A DNA stretch of 64,000 nt from Actinomycetota bacterium (GCA_003168255.1 PMSU01000151.1:1-64000), one strand, 5' to 3'. Numbered from the stretch's first letter, positions 10,490-19,995 are shown. Notes: generated by a model from the letters alone, not told the origin. Numbers and translations: made by a program.

Positions 10490-11758
10490 ATGGCAACTAC
10501 GTCCGACGGCACCGATCCCCGCGCGGAACCCGTCGCGCGGGTCGGCAGCAAGTGGATCCTCTTTATCGCGCTGGCCAATCTCGGCCTGTTCATGGCCTAT
10601 TTCGGCGCGCTCGGCGTGCTGTTGCCCAACCAGGTCCAGGCAGTCGCCGGATCGGCCCACAAGATCACCGCATTCGCCCTGGTCACCGGCGCCGGCGCGC
10701 TGTGCGCGCTGATCGCGAACCCGCTCGCGGGCGCACTCTCGGACCGCACCAGCAGCAGATTCGGGCGCAGGCACCCTTGGACGCTTGGCGGCGCGCTGTT
10801 CAACGCGGCCGCCATGGTGTTACTGGCAAACCAGCACAGCCTCTTCGGCGTAGCCGTCTGCTGGTGCCTGGCGCAGGTCGGGCTGAACGCAATGCAGGCC
10901 GGTCTCGTGGCCGGAGTACCGGACCGCGTTCCGGTGGCTCAGCGCGGCTCGGTATCCGCCTGGTTCGGCATCCCGCAGACGGTGGGTGTGGTCATCGGCG
11001 TGGTGCTCATAACCCAGGTTGTCACTGGAAACAAGGGTTACCTACTGCTGGCCGTGACAACGGTTGTGCTTGCCCTGCCGTTCGTTCTTTCGGCACCCGA
11101 TACGCCGCTGCCGAAGGCCGACCGGCCAGCCCTCGGCTGGCGAGAGTTCATCGGCGGCTTCTGGTTGAGCCCAGCCAGGCACCCCGACTTTGGCTGGGCA
11201 TGGCTTACCCGGTTCCTGATAGTTCTCGGCAACGGCATGGCTGTGCTGTACCTGCTGTACTTTCTCCGTGACCGGATCCACTACAGTCGCCTCTTCCCCG
11301 GCCAGCAAGCCGAGGACGGCCTGGTCATCTTGCTGTTCATCTATTCGGTCGGCGTAACCATAACCGCGATCCTGGGCGGGATGATCTCGGATCGCAGCGG
11401 CCGGCGCAGGCGGCTCGTCGCGCTGGCCGGCCTGGTCATGGCCATTCCCGCGGTAATGCTGGCGTTCTGGCCGACCTGGCCGGTCACCATCGCCGCCGCA
11501 GCCATCTTGGGTCTCGGGTTCGGCGTCTACCTTGCGGTGGACCAGGCCCTGGTCACTCAGGTACTTCCATCAGCCGCGGGGCGGGCTAAGGATCTGGGCA
11601 TCATCAGCGTGGCCAGTTCCGGGGCGCAAGCGCTGGCCCCTGCTTTCGCTGCCCCCCTGGTGGCGCACTTCGGCGGCTACCGATCGCTCTATCTCGCGGT
11701 AGCCGTCGTTGTCGTTCTCAGCTCGGTCTGTGTACTCCGAATCCGATCCGTCCCTTGA
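10490..11758 (+). CDS. MFS transporter, sugar-carrier (GPH/SLC45-like)
   Basis: A 422-residue carrier with about 12 predicted membrane segments. The loop between helices 2 and 3 reads GALSDRTSSRFGRRHPW, the extended motif seen in sucrose/GPH-type carriers rather than in drug exporters. A second copy, ISDRSGRRRRL, lies at the matching place in the second half. The substrate is unknown. The stop codon overlaps the TTG start of the DUF4157 gene (TTGA), suggesting that the two are translated together. The 28-bp palindrome sits just upstream and may regulate both. Confidence 0.85.
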   Translation: MATTSDGTDPRAEPVARVGSKWILFIALANLGLFMAYFGALGVLLPNQVQAVAGSAHKITAFALVTGAGALCALIANPLAGALSDRTSSRFGRRHPWTLGGALFNAAAMVLLANQHSLFGVAVCWCLAQVGLNAMQAGLVAGVPDRVPVAQRGSVSAWFGIPQTVGVVIGVVLITQVVTGNKGYLLLAVTTVVLALPFVLSAPDTPLPKADRPALGWREFIGGFWLSPARHPDFGWAWLTRFLIVLGNGMAVLYLLYFLRDRIHYSRLFPGQQAEDGLVILLFIYSVGVTITAILGGMISDRSGRRRRLVALAGLVMAIPAVMLAFWPTWPVTIAAAAILGLGFGVYLAVDQALVTQVLPSAAGRAKDLGIISVASSGAQALAPAFAAPLVAHFGGYRSLYLAVAVVVVLSSVCVLRIRSVP

Positions 11759-13707
11759 CCGGGCAGGTGGCATCGGAGGTTACTGCTTCTGCGTCATCTC
11801 AGCCCCACCCGGCTGGACTAGCATTCTCATGTATGTGGCGCGTTGAGGGCACCGACATCAATCTGTCCGGGGTCCGCATCCACCACGCGGGCGTGGACGA
11901 TATCTGCCGCTCCTGGGGAGCATGCGCGCTGACCGTGGGCGCGGACATCTACGTCCGGTCCGACTGCTACGCTCCGGACACGCGTCGCGGGCTGTGGCTG
12001 CTGGCCCATGAACTGGCCCACGTCGTGCAGCAGCGAATCGGCTCGGTCCGGGCGATCGCGCTGAGCCGCGGGCTCGCCATCGGCGCACCGGGCGGAGCCG
12101 AGGAAGCAGAGGCAGACGCCGCGGCAGACGCGCTGTTAGCTGGTCGTCCATTTCTGTTCCTCCCGGCCGCGGCTGCTCCGTCGCCCGCATGCCGCGGCGA
12201 TCGGCTGGTGGTTCAGCGGTACATGGCCTGGGAGCATCTCGTGCTCGGCAACATGGATCCGGCGGCCATCCGGGCCGCGATCCCCTCAGACGCCACCGGG
12301 CCCGGTGTCAGGCGCGACGGTGAAGACCTCGAGCGGCTGGAGGCCCAATGCGCGCTGCTCGACGAATTGGGCCGGCGGCCTGCGGACGTGGACGAGGACA
12401 AGTTGCGGGCGCATTATCCGGGCCTACAGACCGTGCGGCTGTCGGGCAGCGGCCTGGTGGTCACCGTCGGCGAGCTGAATGTCCTTCCCGACTACCTGTC
12501 CCATCCGGCGCACGTCGACGCGGCGCCGGCCCGGTTCATCGTCCCGCTGGTGCAGGCGATTCGCTCACAGACCTACCGGGAACTGAACCGGGTCATGGGC
12601 CGGCAGCCCCGGCGACGGCAGTGGAGTTCGATGCGTTACCCGGACGTGCGGGCACTGTCCGAGATTCGCGAGGCGATCGAGGTCGACGCCCTGGCCAAGA
12701 GATGCGGTTACCCGGCTTGGGAGCGGTACTCATCCGTCGTGGGACGCAACGCGGGTCACTTCGCTCCCCTTTCCTGGTATCGCTGGCAGTCTCTTCACCT
12801 ACGGGCGCGTGAGCTGATCGCGCGATCCGCGGCCGCGCCAGAACATGACCGCGAGCGGCTGCGTGCCAGGGCACGGGTGTACGCAGGCTATGCGGATCAT
12901 TTCCTGCAGGATTCCTTCGCCGCCGGGCACCTGGCGAACAAGACGCTCATCATGCAGTGGTACGCCGAGTGGCTGCTGCGATCCAAGCTCCCCCTTGCCA
13001 ACCGGAGAATGCTGGCGGCGATGACCTGCCAGAGCCAGCCGCTGCTGCACGGGCCCGATCTTTACGATCCGGTCCCAGCCGGAGATGGAGGCCGGCTGTA
13101 CCCACGGGGGAACACCGATCCGCAGGCCATCGCCGATCCACAGGCGGCGGCCGAGGCCCACACCCTGGAAGCACGCATCATCTCATCCGGAATCGTGGGC
13201 GACACCGCTGCCGAGCGAGAGCGAGATTATATGCAGTACCTCACATTGCTCGGCAGCGGCGTCGCGCAACTGTCCGCTGGAGTCGTGCACGCCTACTTCA
13301 ACAAGCATTCCCTGGTCGTGGCCGACCGCCCGGCCAGCTCTCGTTTCCGGATCTGGGGCGACCACACGATGTTCACCGGTGCCGCCGGCGCGGGACAGGC
13401 CGCGCTGGCGTCCTGCACGTCTCGATCCGCGATCACGGACCTGCTGGAGCACGGCGAGACCCGTATTGCCAGCCGCCAGATATTCGACAGCTTCCCCTGC
13501 CAGGTCGAGGCCGGCGAAGGCGGTCTTCTCTCCTTGCCCGAGTGGCACGAGACGCACCTGCGGGACCTGTGTTTCGGGGAACTGTTCAGCCGCTGGAGCA
13601 CGCAGGCGCAGCGATTGCTGATCACGATAACCGCACCGCGGCTGGGCGTGCCATCACCGGACTACCAATCCCTGCGCCAAAAATTGGCCCATCAAAGCAC
13701 GGGCTGA
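11755..13707 (+). CDS. DUF4157 (eCIS-core) protease-like protein with phospholipase C/P1-nuclease-like domain
   Basis: 650 residues from the TTG at 11755, or 624 from an in-frame ATG at 11833. Residues about 35-100 match the DUF4157 fold: GVRIHHA, ALTVGADIYV, then WLLAHELAHVVQQ with the HExxH zinc-protease motif at 85-89. From about 155 on I see a second domain with VGELNVLPDYL (about 238-248), GHF (334-336), LHLRARELI (347-355), ADHFLQDSFAAGH (380-392) and VVHAYFNKHSL (510-520). This His/Asp pattern resembles zinc-dependent phospholipase C/P1 nuclease-fold proteins. No signal peptide is visible. DUF4157 domains are enriched in contractile-injection cargo and toxin proteins. An effector role is inference; no sheath or tube genes are in the window. 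Confidence 0.72.
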   Translation: MTGQVASEVTASASSQPHPAGLAFSCMWRVEGTDINLSGVRIHHAGVDDICRSWGACALTVGADIYVRSDCYAPDTRRGLWLLAHELAHVVQQRIGSVRAIALSRGLAIGAPGGAEEAEADAAADALLAGRPFLFLPAAAAPSPACRGDRLVVQRYMAWEHLVLGNMDPAAIRAAIPSDATGPGVRRDGEDLERLEAQCALLDELGRRPADVDEDKLRAHYPGLQTVRLSGSGLVVTVGELNVLPDYLSHPAHVDAAPARFIVPLVQAIRSQTYRELNRVMGRQPRRRQWSSMRYPDVRALSEIREAIEVDALAKRCGYPAWERYSSVVGRNAGHFAPLSWYRWQSLHLRARELIARSAAAPEHDRERLRARARVYAGYADHFLQDSFAAGHLANKTLIMQWYAEWLLRSKLPLANRRMLAAMTCQSQPLLHGPDLYDPVPAGDGGRLYPRGNTDPQAIADPQAAAEAHTLEARIISSGIVGDTAAERERDYMQYLTLLGSGVAQLSAGVVHAYFNKHSLVVADRPASSRFRIWGDHTMFTGAAGAGQAALASCTSRSAITDLLEHGETRIASRQIFDSFPCQVEAGEGGLLSLPEWHETHLRDLCFGELFSRWSTQAQRLLITITAPRLGVPSPDYQSLRQKLAHQSTG

Positions 13708-16136
13708 CGGGAGCGGCGCTTTGGCTTGGGCTTGGGACGCTGATCGACGGTCTGCGCCGACTTTGTGTGCGGCACGGCCTTGCGCTTGTGCGGTGCAGCT
13801 TTGCCGTTCTGCTCCGCGGTCTTGCGCTTGCCGGGTGCCTTCCCGTTCTGCTCCGCGGTCTTGCGCTTGCCGGGTGCCTTCCCGTTCTGCTCCGCGGTCG
13901 TGCGCTTGCCGGGCGCCTTGACATGGGCAGAGGCGGCGGTCGCCAGTTGCCTTTGCAGCAGGTCATGCCGGAACTGATAATGCCCGCCGGCCTGCCTGAG
14001 CATCCCGCGTGCATGCGCTTCATGCAGGAAACTCATGAACCGGACGGGAATACCCTCGACCACCGACAGCCAGAGCACGGCCACGCTGAATGTGCCCCAC
14101 AGGCTGACCGTTATCACGACCGCGATGAAGAGCGCGGCCACGGCGACGCCGCCGACGAGGGGACCCAGGGCGAGCCCGTACACCACGCCGAAAGCGACCC
14201 CTGCCGTGGCGCCTACCACGAGGCAGCCATTTCTGTCGTTGCTCAGCGACCGATCGGGGCTCATGGCCAGGTCGGTGCGCGCCGACCGGTAAAGGCCAAT
14301 CCAGACCCAGCTTGCCGCCATAAACACCACCCCGGCGACAGGGCCGGCCACGGTCCCGCCCGGGCGGCCGGATGCGAGGCCCGCGGCCAGGCCGACCGCG
14401 AGCGCGGCGGTAATACCAGCGGTAATGCCGGGAGCAAGGCCGAACGCCGGGATCGCTGCTGCCGCGCATACCGGTCCCACCACTATCGCCGTGATCAAGC
14501 CATATCGCAGTCCGCCACCGTGGTCGGCTGCGTACCCGAAGGCTAGGCCGACCGCCAGCCCGACCGAGAGACAGCCGGCCAGCCGACCTGGCAGGCCTAT
14601 CCAGCTGAACCCGATGTTCACCAGGCGCGGCGCGGGCTGCGGCCGCATGCAGGTAATGCCGCTGAGTACGCCGGTTGCTAGCGCGAACACGCCCCCGGCC
14701 AGCAGCCCCGAAGAGGCACCCGACTTAATGGTCACGGCGACGCCCACCGCGACGCCGAGCACACAGCCCACGGTCAGGCCGACCGACAGGCCAATCACCG
14801 CGCGCGGGACCTTTTCGTGCAGGCGCCACCACGCAATGTTCACATCATCCCTTTGCTGCTCCTTCTCTGCCGCCAGATAGCGGGCGAGGTAGGTCAGCGT
14901 TCGGCGAGCTCTCCTGACCTGCTTCTCGTCACGCCGCGGGTAGTGCGAGGCTGGCGCGGTATAAGTGGCTTCCACCAGCCCATCCAGCAAGTGCTGCCTG
15001 ATTTCGGCGGGGTGCTTGCCGATCAGGTTCACGGCCGCGCTGCCTCGATTCTGATAAACCGTGCGCATCAGCCAGATGCCTAGCGGAGTGGTCAGGGTCA
15101 CCGCGAGAGCCCCGTCCGGCTCGGTCTTAAGGTGGCGGATCAGGCCACTCCATTCCTTGTTTTCACTGGCTTCCCGGAAGTGCGCGCGCACGGCGGACAC
15201 CGACAGCGGCGACAATTCCACTACCGGCGTCCGCGCCAGTGGACCCGCCTCAGCGACGATTTCGTGGTAGTCCCTCGTCCGGCAGGTGACAACCAGGCTG
15301 TAATCCTCCTTGACCGCGACGGAGAGCTTGGCCAGTGCCTTCGCCCGGTACTCCCGCGTTATCTCATCCAGCCCATCCAGGATCACCAGAACCCGGCGCT
15401 CGGCGACTAGCTCGCTGGCCAGCGAGCGCGCCGTCCCGTCACCTGCCTGGATAATCTCGCCAAGCGACGGATAGGTCTCGATCATCTGAGCTGCGACCCA
15501 ATCGTCAAGGTCCTTTTCTGGATCCCAGCTCGCCACCGGCAGGAAGACCGGGACCATGCGCTGCTTGACGGCTCGTTTGCCGCCACGACCCCGCAGTTCG
15601 CGGCGTTTCAGAAGTTCCAGGGTCAGCCTCTGGGCGATTACGCTCTTCCCGCTTCCCTCGCTACCCAGTACGACAAGCCGGGATGGCACGTCCGCGCGCA
15701 TGAACACGTCGGCGATGTTGTCGGATGTGCCTTTGAGCTCGATCGACTTGGCGCCCTTACCGCGAGGGATCGCACCCCAGGCATCCGTGACCTTGCGCGA
15801 ATGCGGGGTGACTGCGAACGGCACATGCAGCTCGGGATTTGTCAGTCTATGACCAAGCTCATCGCGCCACTGCGCGGTCGCCGCGCGGGCCAACGTGTCC
15901 GCTGCCTCATCGAGACGGACATCTAACCGCTGATCAGCTGCCCGCTTCACGCTACCGAGGAAGAGCCCCACGAGCGTAACCACGAGCACGGCCGCGGTGA
16001 GCCAATAGGTGGGATTCTTGGTGTACTGGGCAACCCACGTGCCCGCCCCGATAGCGACAAGCAAGACCACGATCAGGAAGATGACCGGGATACGCGTCCG
16101 GTGGTACTTCTTACTCACCTGACCATTATGTCGCAT
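13692..16136 (-). CDS. Membrane-anchored NACHT NTPase (STAND family)
   Basis: About 814 residues. Two N-terminal membrane helices (VIFLIVVLLVAIGAGTWVA; WLTAAVLVVTLVGLFLGSV) lead to a NACHT module with Walker A GSEGSGKS (about 158-165), Walker B VLVILDGLDE (about 249-258) and VVTCRTRDY as sensor. Some eight to ten Gly/Ala-rich membrane helices follow. A short helical piece (HYQFRHDLLQRQL) precedes a strongly basic tail of three 13-residue repeats. STAND NTPases of this kind act as signalling or defence switches; some bacterial NACHT proteins block phage. The ATG at 16136 was chosen; a GTG four codons or so later is possible. It converges on and overlaps the DUF4157 gene by 16 bases. Confidence 0.8.
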   Translation of the reverse strand: MRHNGQVSKKYHRTRIPVIFLIVVLLVAIGAGTWVAQYTKNPTYWLTAAVLVVTLVGLFLGSVKRAADQRLDVRLDEAADTLARAATAQWRDELGHRLTNPELHVPFAVTPHSRKVTDAWGAIPRGKGAKSIELKGTSDNIADVFMRADVPSRLVVLGSEGSGKSVIAQRLTLELLKRRELRGRGGKRAVKQRMVPVFLPVASWDPEKDLDDWVAAQMIETYPSLGEIIQAGDGTARSLASELVAERRVLVILDGLDEITREYRAKALAKLSVAVKEDYSLVVTCRTRDYHEIVAEAGPLARTPVVELSPLSVSAVRAHFREASENKEWSGLIRHLKTEPDGALAVTLTTPLGIWLMRTVYQNRGSAAVNLIGKHPAEIRQHLLDGLVEATYTAPASHYPRRDEKQVRRARRTLTYLARYLAAEKEQQRDDVNIAWWRLHEKVPRAVIGLSVGLTVGCVLGVAVGVAVTIKSGASSGLLAGGVFALATGVLSGITCMRPQPAPRLVNIGFSWIGLPGRLAGCLSVGLAVGLAFGYAADHGGGLRYGLITAIVVGPVCAAAAIPAFGLAPGITAGITAALAVGLAAGLASGRPGGTVAGPVAGVVFMAASWVWIGLYRSARTDLAMSPDRSLSNDRNGCLVVGATAGVAFGVVYGLALGPLVGGVAVAALFIAVVITVSLWGTFSVAVLWLSVVEGIPVRFMSFLHEAHARGMLRQAGGHYQFRHDLLQRQLATAASAHVKAPGKRTTAEQNGKAPGKRKTAEQNGKAPGKRKTAEQNGKAAPHKRKAVPHTKSAQTVDQRPKPKPKRRSRQPVL
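13801..13917 (-). repeat. Three 39-bp tandem repeats in NACHT tail
   Basis: Three near-identical 39-bp units (13801-13839, 13840-13878, 13879-13917) encode KAPGKRKTAEQNG three times in the C-terminal tail. The tail is rich in Lys/Arg and has no acidic counterpart apart from one Glu per repeat. It could bind nucleic acid or acidic lipid. Near-identity at DNA level means recent expansion. Confidence 0.9.
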
Positions 16137-16227
16137 ACACCTCGAACACGGTATGCGCAACGTGAAGTGTAACTAACTTACGGTGATGAAACGCATGTGA
16201 TCAGAGTTCGCAGCCGTTCCAGGCGGG

Positions 16228-17076
16228 TCAGCCGAGCCCGAGTATGCGGGTGGCGTTCTCGTGCAGCACTTTGTCCAGCACGTCCGCTGGCAGGCCGAGA
16301 TCGGCGAGTTCGGCCAGGCAGCGTTCCGGGGTGATGAACGGGAAGTCGCTGCCCCACAGGAACTGCCCGGACAGCCGCCCTCGTAGTTCGCGGATCACCT
16401 CCGGCGGGATCCGCCGTGGTGACCAGCCGGAGACGTCGATGTACACGTTGGTCTTGTGCAGGGCCATGGCGATCAGGTCCATCTGCCAGGGCCAGCCGAA
16501 ATGCGCGGCAACCACGGTCAGCCCGGGATGGGCGGCGGCGACCGCATCGAGCTTGAGCGGGTGCGCATAGTCGATCCGGATCCCCTGGCCGCCGGGCTGG
16601 CGAGCACCGATCCCGCTGGTCCCGGTGTGAAACAGGGCCAGCAGGCCATGCTGCTCGCATGCGGCGAAGATCGGCCAGTAGCCAGGATCATCAGGAGAGA
16701 ACGCCTGCAGCGAAGGATGAAATTTCACCCCCCGCAACCCCAGGGCGGCGATGTTGGCCACCTCTGCGACGGCCGCCTCGCCCTTATGCGGGTCGACCGA
16801 GCCCAGGCCGGTGAAGGCATCCGGATGATCACGGCAGGCAGCAGCCACGGTCTCGTTGGGTACCCGGGGTCGTCCCGTCGCCGTCTCAGCATCCCAGGCC
16901 AGCAGGACCGCCTTTACTTCCAGCTGACGGTAGCGGTCCGCCAGCTGGTCCATCGACTGCCGTTCCACCGGCGACCGGAAGTAAGCCTCGGCCACCTCGA
17001 CATAGCCGGCCATGCTGCCATCCAGCCAGTCCGGCGTAGGCAAATGCACATGAAAATCAATCGCTCGCAACGCCAC
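16228..17076 (-). CDS. Amidohydrolase-2 family hydrolase
   Basis: A TIM-barrel metal-dependent hydrolase or decarboxylase of the amidohydrolase-2 (ACMSD-like) family, 282 residues from the GTG at 17074-17076. The N-terminal HxH is in AIDFHVHLPTPDW, the mid-barrel histidine region in GVKFHPSLQAF, a later one in VVAAHFGWPW, and the metal Asp in LWGSDFPF. The conserved ENATRILGL closes the protein. The substrate cannot be told from sequence. It stands alone between the NACHT gene and rbpA, with a 67-base gap to the former. Confidence 0.82.
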   Translation of the reverse strand: MALRAIDFHVHLPTPDWLDGSMAGYVEVAEAYFRSPVERQSMDQLADRYRQLEVKAVLLAWDAETATGRPRVPNETVAAACRDHPDAFTGLGSVDPHKGEAAVAEVANIAALGLRGVKFHPSLQAFSPDDPGYWPIFAACEQHGLLALFHTGTSGIGARQPGGQGIRIDYAHPLKLDAVAAAHPGLTVVAAHFGWPWQMDLIAMALHKTNVYIDVSGWSPRRIPPEVIRELRGRLSGQFLWGSDFPFITPERCLAELADLGLPADVLDKVLHENATRILGLG

Positions 17077-17252
17077 CGGCCCATCGTAATCGCAGCCCAC
17101 CGGCCACGGATCACATCGACCCGCCGCAAGCAATCAGCCTGCCAGTAAGGCCACTACCCACCAACTGGACAGGGCGCCAACGCTGGCGCGGCGATGCTCG
17201 TTGAGTGCGCGCCGTTCGGCAGAGCCGACAGGCGGACAATCAACGAGCGCCG

Positions 17253-17588
17253 TCAAGCCCCTTGACGCAACCGGTTCAGCGCCTCCGCCAGGATCGCCGC
17301 ACCATCGGCGTCGCTGCGCCGCTCCTTCACGTACGCGAGATGGGTCTTGTACGGCTCGGCGCGCGGCGGTGCCGGCGGGCTCTGCTCGTTCTGCCCGGCG
17401 GGGAATCCGCACCGCGGGCACTCCCATGTCTCGGGCACAGCGGCATCGGTGGCGAAGCTCGGACGCGTCTCGTGCCTGTTCGAGCACCAGAATGACACCC
17501 ACACACGCGGCGCGGACTCACCTCGCTCGGCCTCGCCCATCGGGCCCGCGCCGACCCTGCTGCCGCGGATGGCGTTGCCACTACTCAC
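17253..17588 (-). CDS. rbpA: RNA polymerase-binding protein RbpA
   Basis: An actinobacterial general transcription activator that binds sigma region 2 and RNA polymerase, 111 residues. The near-invariant N-terminus SSGNAIRGSRVGAGPMGEAE is present. So is the core CSNRHETRPSFATDAAVPET and the zinc cysteines (FWCSNRH, WECPRCG). The start is the GTG at 17588 with AAGGGG upstream. It follows secG on the same strand after about 106 bases, an arrangement I recall from other actinomycetes. Confidence 0.97.
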   Translation of the reverse strand: MSSGNAIRGSRVGAGPMGEAERGESAPRVWVSFWCSNRHETRPSFATDAAVPETWECPRCGFPAGQNEQSPPAPPRAEPYKTHLAYVKERRSDADGAAILAEALNRLRQGA

Positions 17589-17694
17589 GGAATACCCCTT
17601 GTCTCTGGGTTGCCTTACCTCGCCCCGTGCCTAGCCTTGCCTCATGCCTATGCGGGGGTCGTGCCTGAAGTCCGGGTTCCTGCCGTGCCTGGCG

Positions 17695-17925
17695 CTACCT
17701 GTTGAGCAGGAGGCCTAGGGCAACGATGCTGATGAACCAGACCACGCCTGTGAAGACCGTGAGCCTGTCCAGGTTCCGCTCGACCACCGATGACGAGCCG
17801 AGCGAGGATGTCACCCCGCCGCCAAATAGGTCGGAGAGGCCGCCGCCCTTGCCCCTGTGCAGTAGCACAAGCACGATCATCAACAGGCTCGTGATGATCA
17901 GGACGATAGAGATTCCAACTTTCAC
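17695..17925 (-). CDS. secG: Preprotein translocase subunit SecG
   Basis: The small auxiliary subunit of the SecYEG channel, 76 residues with two membrane helices (SIVLIITSLLMIVLVLLHRG and a C-terminal one around VVWFISIVALGLLL). The cytosolic loop GKGGGLSDLFGGG is characteristic. The start is the GTG at 17925 with AGAGGACAGC as ribosome site. It lies 31 bases behind tpiA in the same orientation, as in many actinobacteria, and is likely the end of the glycolytic operon. Confidence 0.97.
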   Translation of the reverse strand: MKVGISIVLIITSLLMIVLVLLHRGKGGGLSDLFGGGVTSSLGSSSVVERNLDRLTVFTGVVWFISIVALGLLLNR

Positions 17926-17956
17926 TGCTGTCCTCTAGTCCTCTCCGGCTCCGCGC

Positions 17957-18754
17957 TTAGGCGTGCCCACCCTGCTCACGATACCGGCAGATCCTCGCGA
18001 ATTCACCGGCATTGAGGCTAGCGCCGCCAACAAGCGCACCGTCGATGTCCCGCTGCTCCATGATCGAAGCGATGTTATCCGCCTTGACCGACCCGCCATA
18101 CAGAATACGCACGCCAGCGGCCGTTTCGCTGCCATGAACCTCGGAAATCCTTGCCCGGATCGCCGCGCACACCTCCTGCGCGTCCTCCGGCGTAGCCACC
18201 TCACCGGTACCGATCGCCCAGACCGGCTCATAAGAGATCACCATTTCGGCAACCCGCTCGCCGTGCACGCCGGCCAGCGAGCCGTCGAGCTGGGCGACGA
18301 CATGCGGAAGATGCCTGCCCTCCTGCCGGATCTCGAGGCTCTCGCCCACGCACAGGATCGGCACGAGATCCGCGCCCAGCATGGCCTTGATCTTGGCGTT
18401 GACCAGAGCGTCGTCCTCGCCGTGATACTGCCGGCGCTCGGAATGGCCGGCCAGCACGTAGCTGCATCCGAGCTTGGCCAGCATGGCCGCGGAGATGTCG
18501 CCGGTGTATGCCCCCTTCTGGTGCTGTGACACATCCTGCGCGCCATAGCAAATCCGCAGCCGGTCGCCGCTCACCAGAGTCTGCACGCTGCGCAGCGCGG
18601 TAAACGGCGGCAGCACCGCCACGTCAGCCGCGGCGAAGTCCTTATCGGTCAGCGTGAACGCCAGTTTCTGCACCAGCGCTAGCGCCTCGAAGTGATTGCC
18701 GTTCATCTTCCAGTTCCCGGCAATCAGCGGCATCCGGGCTGCCCGGCTGCTCAC
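17957..18754 (-). CDS. tpiA: Triosephosphate isomerase
   Basis: Interconverts dihydroxyacetone phosphate and glyceraldehyde 3-phosphate. 265 residues with the N-terminal GNWKMN active-site lysine, the electrophilic histidine in [13 protein letters not shown], the catalytic glutamate in [10 protein letters not shown], and ILYGGSVK for phosphate. The GTG start overlaps the pgk stop (GTGA), so the two are coupled. Confidence 0.98.
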   Translation of the reverse strand: MSSRAARMPLIAGNWKMNGNHFEALALVQKLAFTLTDKDFAAADVAVLPPFTALRSVQTLVSGDRLRICYGAQDVSQHQKGAYTGDISAAMLAKLGCSYVLAGHSERRQYHGEDDALVNAKIKAMLGADLVPILCVGESLEIRQEGRHLPHVVAQLDGSLAGVHGERVAEMVISYEPVWAIGTGEVATPEDAQEVCAAIRARISEVHGSETAAGVRILYGGSVKADNIASIMEQRDIDGALVGGASLNAGEFARICRYREQGGHA

Positions 18755-19995
18755 CGGTCTTCCTCAAGCGCGGTCAGCCCCGGCAGTGTGGCGCCCTCCA
18801 GGTACTCAAGGCTCGCCCCGCCGCCCGTCGAGATGTGGCCGAACGCATCCTCGCTGAGCCCCAGCGACCGCACGGCCGCCGCCGAGTCACCCCCGCCGAC
18901 GACGGTCAGCCCATTGACCGCACTGATCGCCTTCGCGACGGCAAGCGTCCCGGCAGCGAAGGCAGGGAATTCGAAGACTCCCAGCGGCCCGTTCCAGAAC
19001 ACGGTCTTCGCGTCGGCCAGCTTCTCCGCGAACAGCGTCCGGGTTTGCGGTCCGATGTCCACCCCTTCGCGGTCCGCCGGGATGGCGGTGGCGGGCACCA
19101 CGTCGTGGTCGGCGCCTGGCGCGAAGTGGGTGGCCGCGACGATGTCGAGGGGGAGCACGATCTCCACACCGTTTCCGGCCGCCTCGTCAAGCAGCCGGGA
19201 GACGTGCGGGATCTGGGCGGCCTCGAGCAGTGACCTGCCGACCTCGTACCCCTGCGCGGCAAGGAACGTGTAGGACATGCCGCCGCCGATCAGCAGCCGG
19301 TCCACCTTGCCGAGCAGGCTGCCGATCACGCCCAGCTTGTCGGACGGCTTCGCGCCGCCGAGCACGAGCACGTACGGCCGGGCCGGATCCCCGGTCAGCC
19401 TGCGCAGTACCTCGACCTCGGCGAGGACCAGATCGCCGGCCACGTGCGGCAGCAGCCGCGGCAGGTCATACACGCTGGCATGCTTGCGATGCACCGCCCC
19501 GAACCCATCGCCTACATACAGCGGCTCGCTATGTGCGCCGCCGTCGCTCATCGCCCCGGCCGCAAGGCTGGCGAGCCGGCCGGCCAGCGCGGCACGCTCC
19601 TGGTCGTCCTTGCTCGTCTCGGCCGGCTCGAAGCGCACGTTCTCCAGCAGCGCGATATCGCCGTCCTGCAGATCGCGGGCAATCTCGGACGCGGACCGGC
19701 CCGCAACGTCGGAGGCGAAGGAGACCGGCCGGTCGAGCAGCCGGGCGAGGTGGCGGGCGACGGGCTCAAGCGACGGGCCGCCCGCCGCGCGCTCTGCGTA
19801 ACTAGCCCCGCTTGGCCTGCCCAGGTGCGCGCACACGATGACGCGAGCGCCGCGGTCCGCCAGCTTGCTTATCGTGGGGAGGCTGGCCCTGATTCGCCCG
19901 TCGTCGGTGATCCGGGTGCCGTCAAGCGGCACGTTGAGGTCGGCGCGCAACAGCACGGCCCGGCCGCGGACCTCCTCGTCGTCGATGCCCCTCAT
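18751..19995 (-). CDS. pgk: Phosphoglycerate kinase
   Basis: Transfers phosphate from 1,3-bisphosphoglycerate to ADP. 414 residues; [10 protein letters not shown] (substrate arginine and hinge), [22 protein letters not shown] (nucleotide loop), [12 protein letters not shown] and [10 protein letters not shown] are all visible. It lies 30 bases behind gap and overlaps tpiA, forming the central gap-pgk-tpiA-secG operon. Confidence 0.98.
   Translation of the reverse strand: MRGIDDEEVRGRAVLLRADLNVPLDGTRITDDGRIRASLPTISKLADRGARVIVCAHLGRPSGASYAERAAGGPSLEPVARHLARLLDRPVSFASDVAGRSASEIARDLQDGDIALLENVRFEPAETSKDDQERAALAGRLASLAAGAMSDGGAHSEPLYVGDGFGAVHRKHASVYDLPRLLPHVAGDLVLAEVEVLRRLTGDPARPYVLVLGGAKPSDKLGVIGSLLGKVDRLLIGGGMSYTFLAAQGYEVGRSLLEAAQIPHVSRLLDEAAGNGVEIVLPLDIVAATHFAPGADHDVVPATAIPADREGVDIGPQTRTLFAEKLADAKTVFWNGPLGVFEFPAFAAGTLAVAKAISAVNGLTVVGGGDSAAAVRSLGLSEDAFGHISTGGGASLEYLEGATLPGLTALEEDR

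Noticed and set aside
9499-10593. Minus-strand open frame through the end of gadB
   Set aside because: Only the TIG-like segment at 10198-10413 is protein-like; the rest is the antisense of gadB.
12957-14546. Plus-strand 1.6-kb open frame across the DUF4157/NACHT junction
   Set aside because: It runs antisense to the NACHT gene and out of frame in the DUF4157 gene, with repetitive low-complexity residues.
11755-16136. A complete extracellular contractile injection system
   Set aside because: Apart from the DUF4157 domain no sheath, tube, baseplate or AAA unfoldase gene is in the window.
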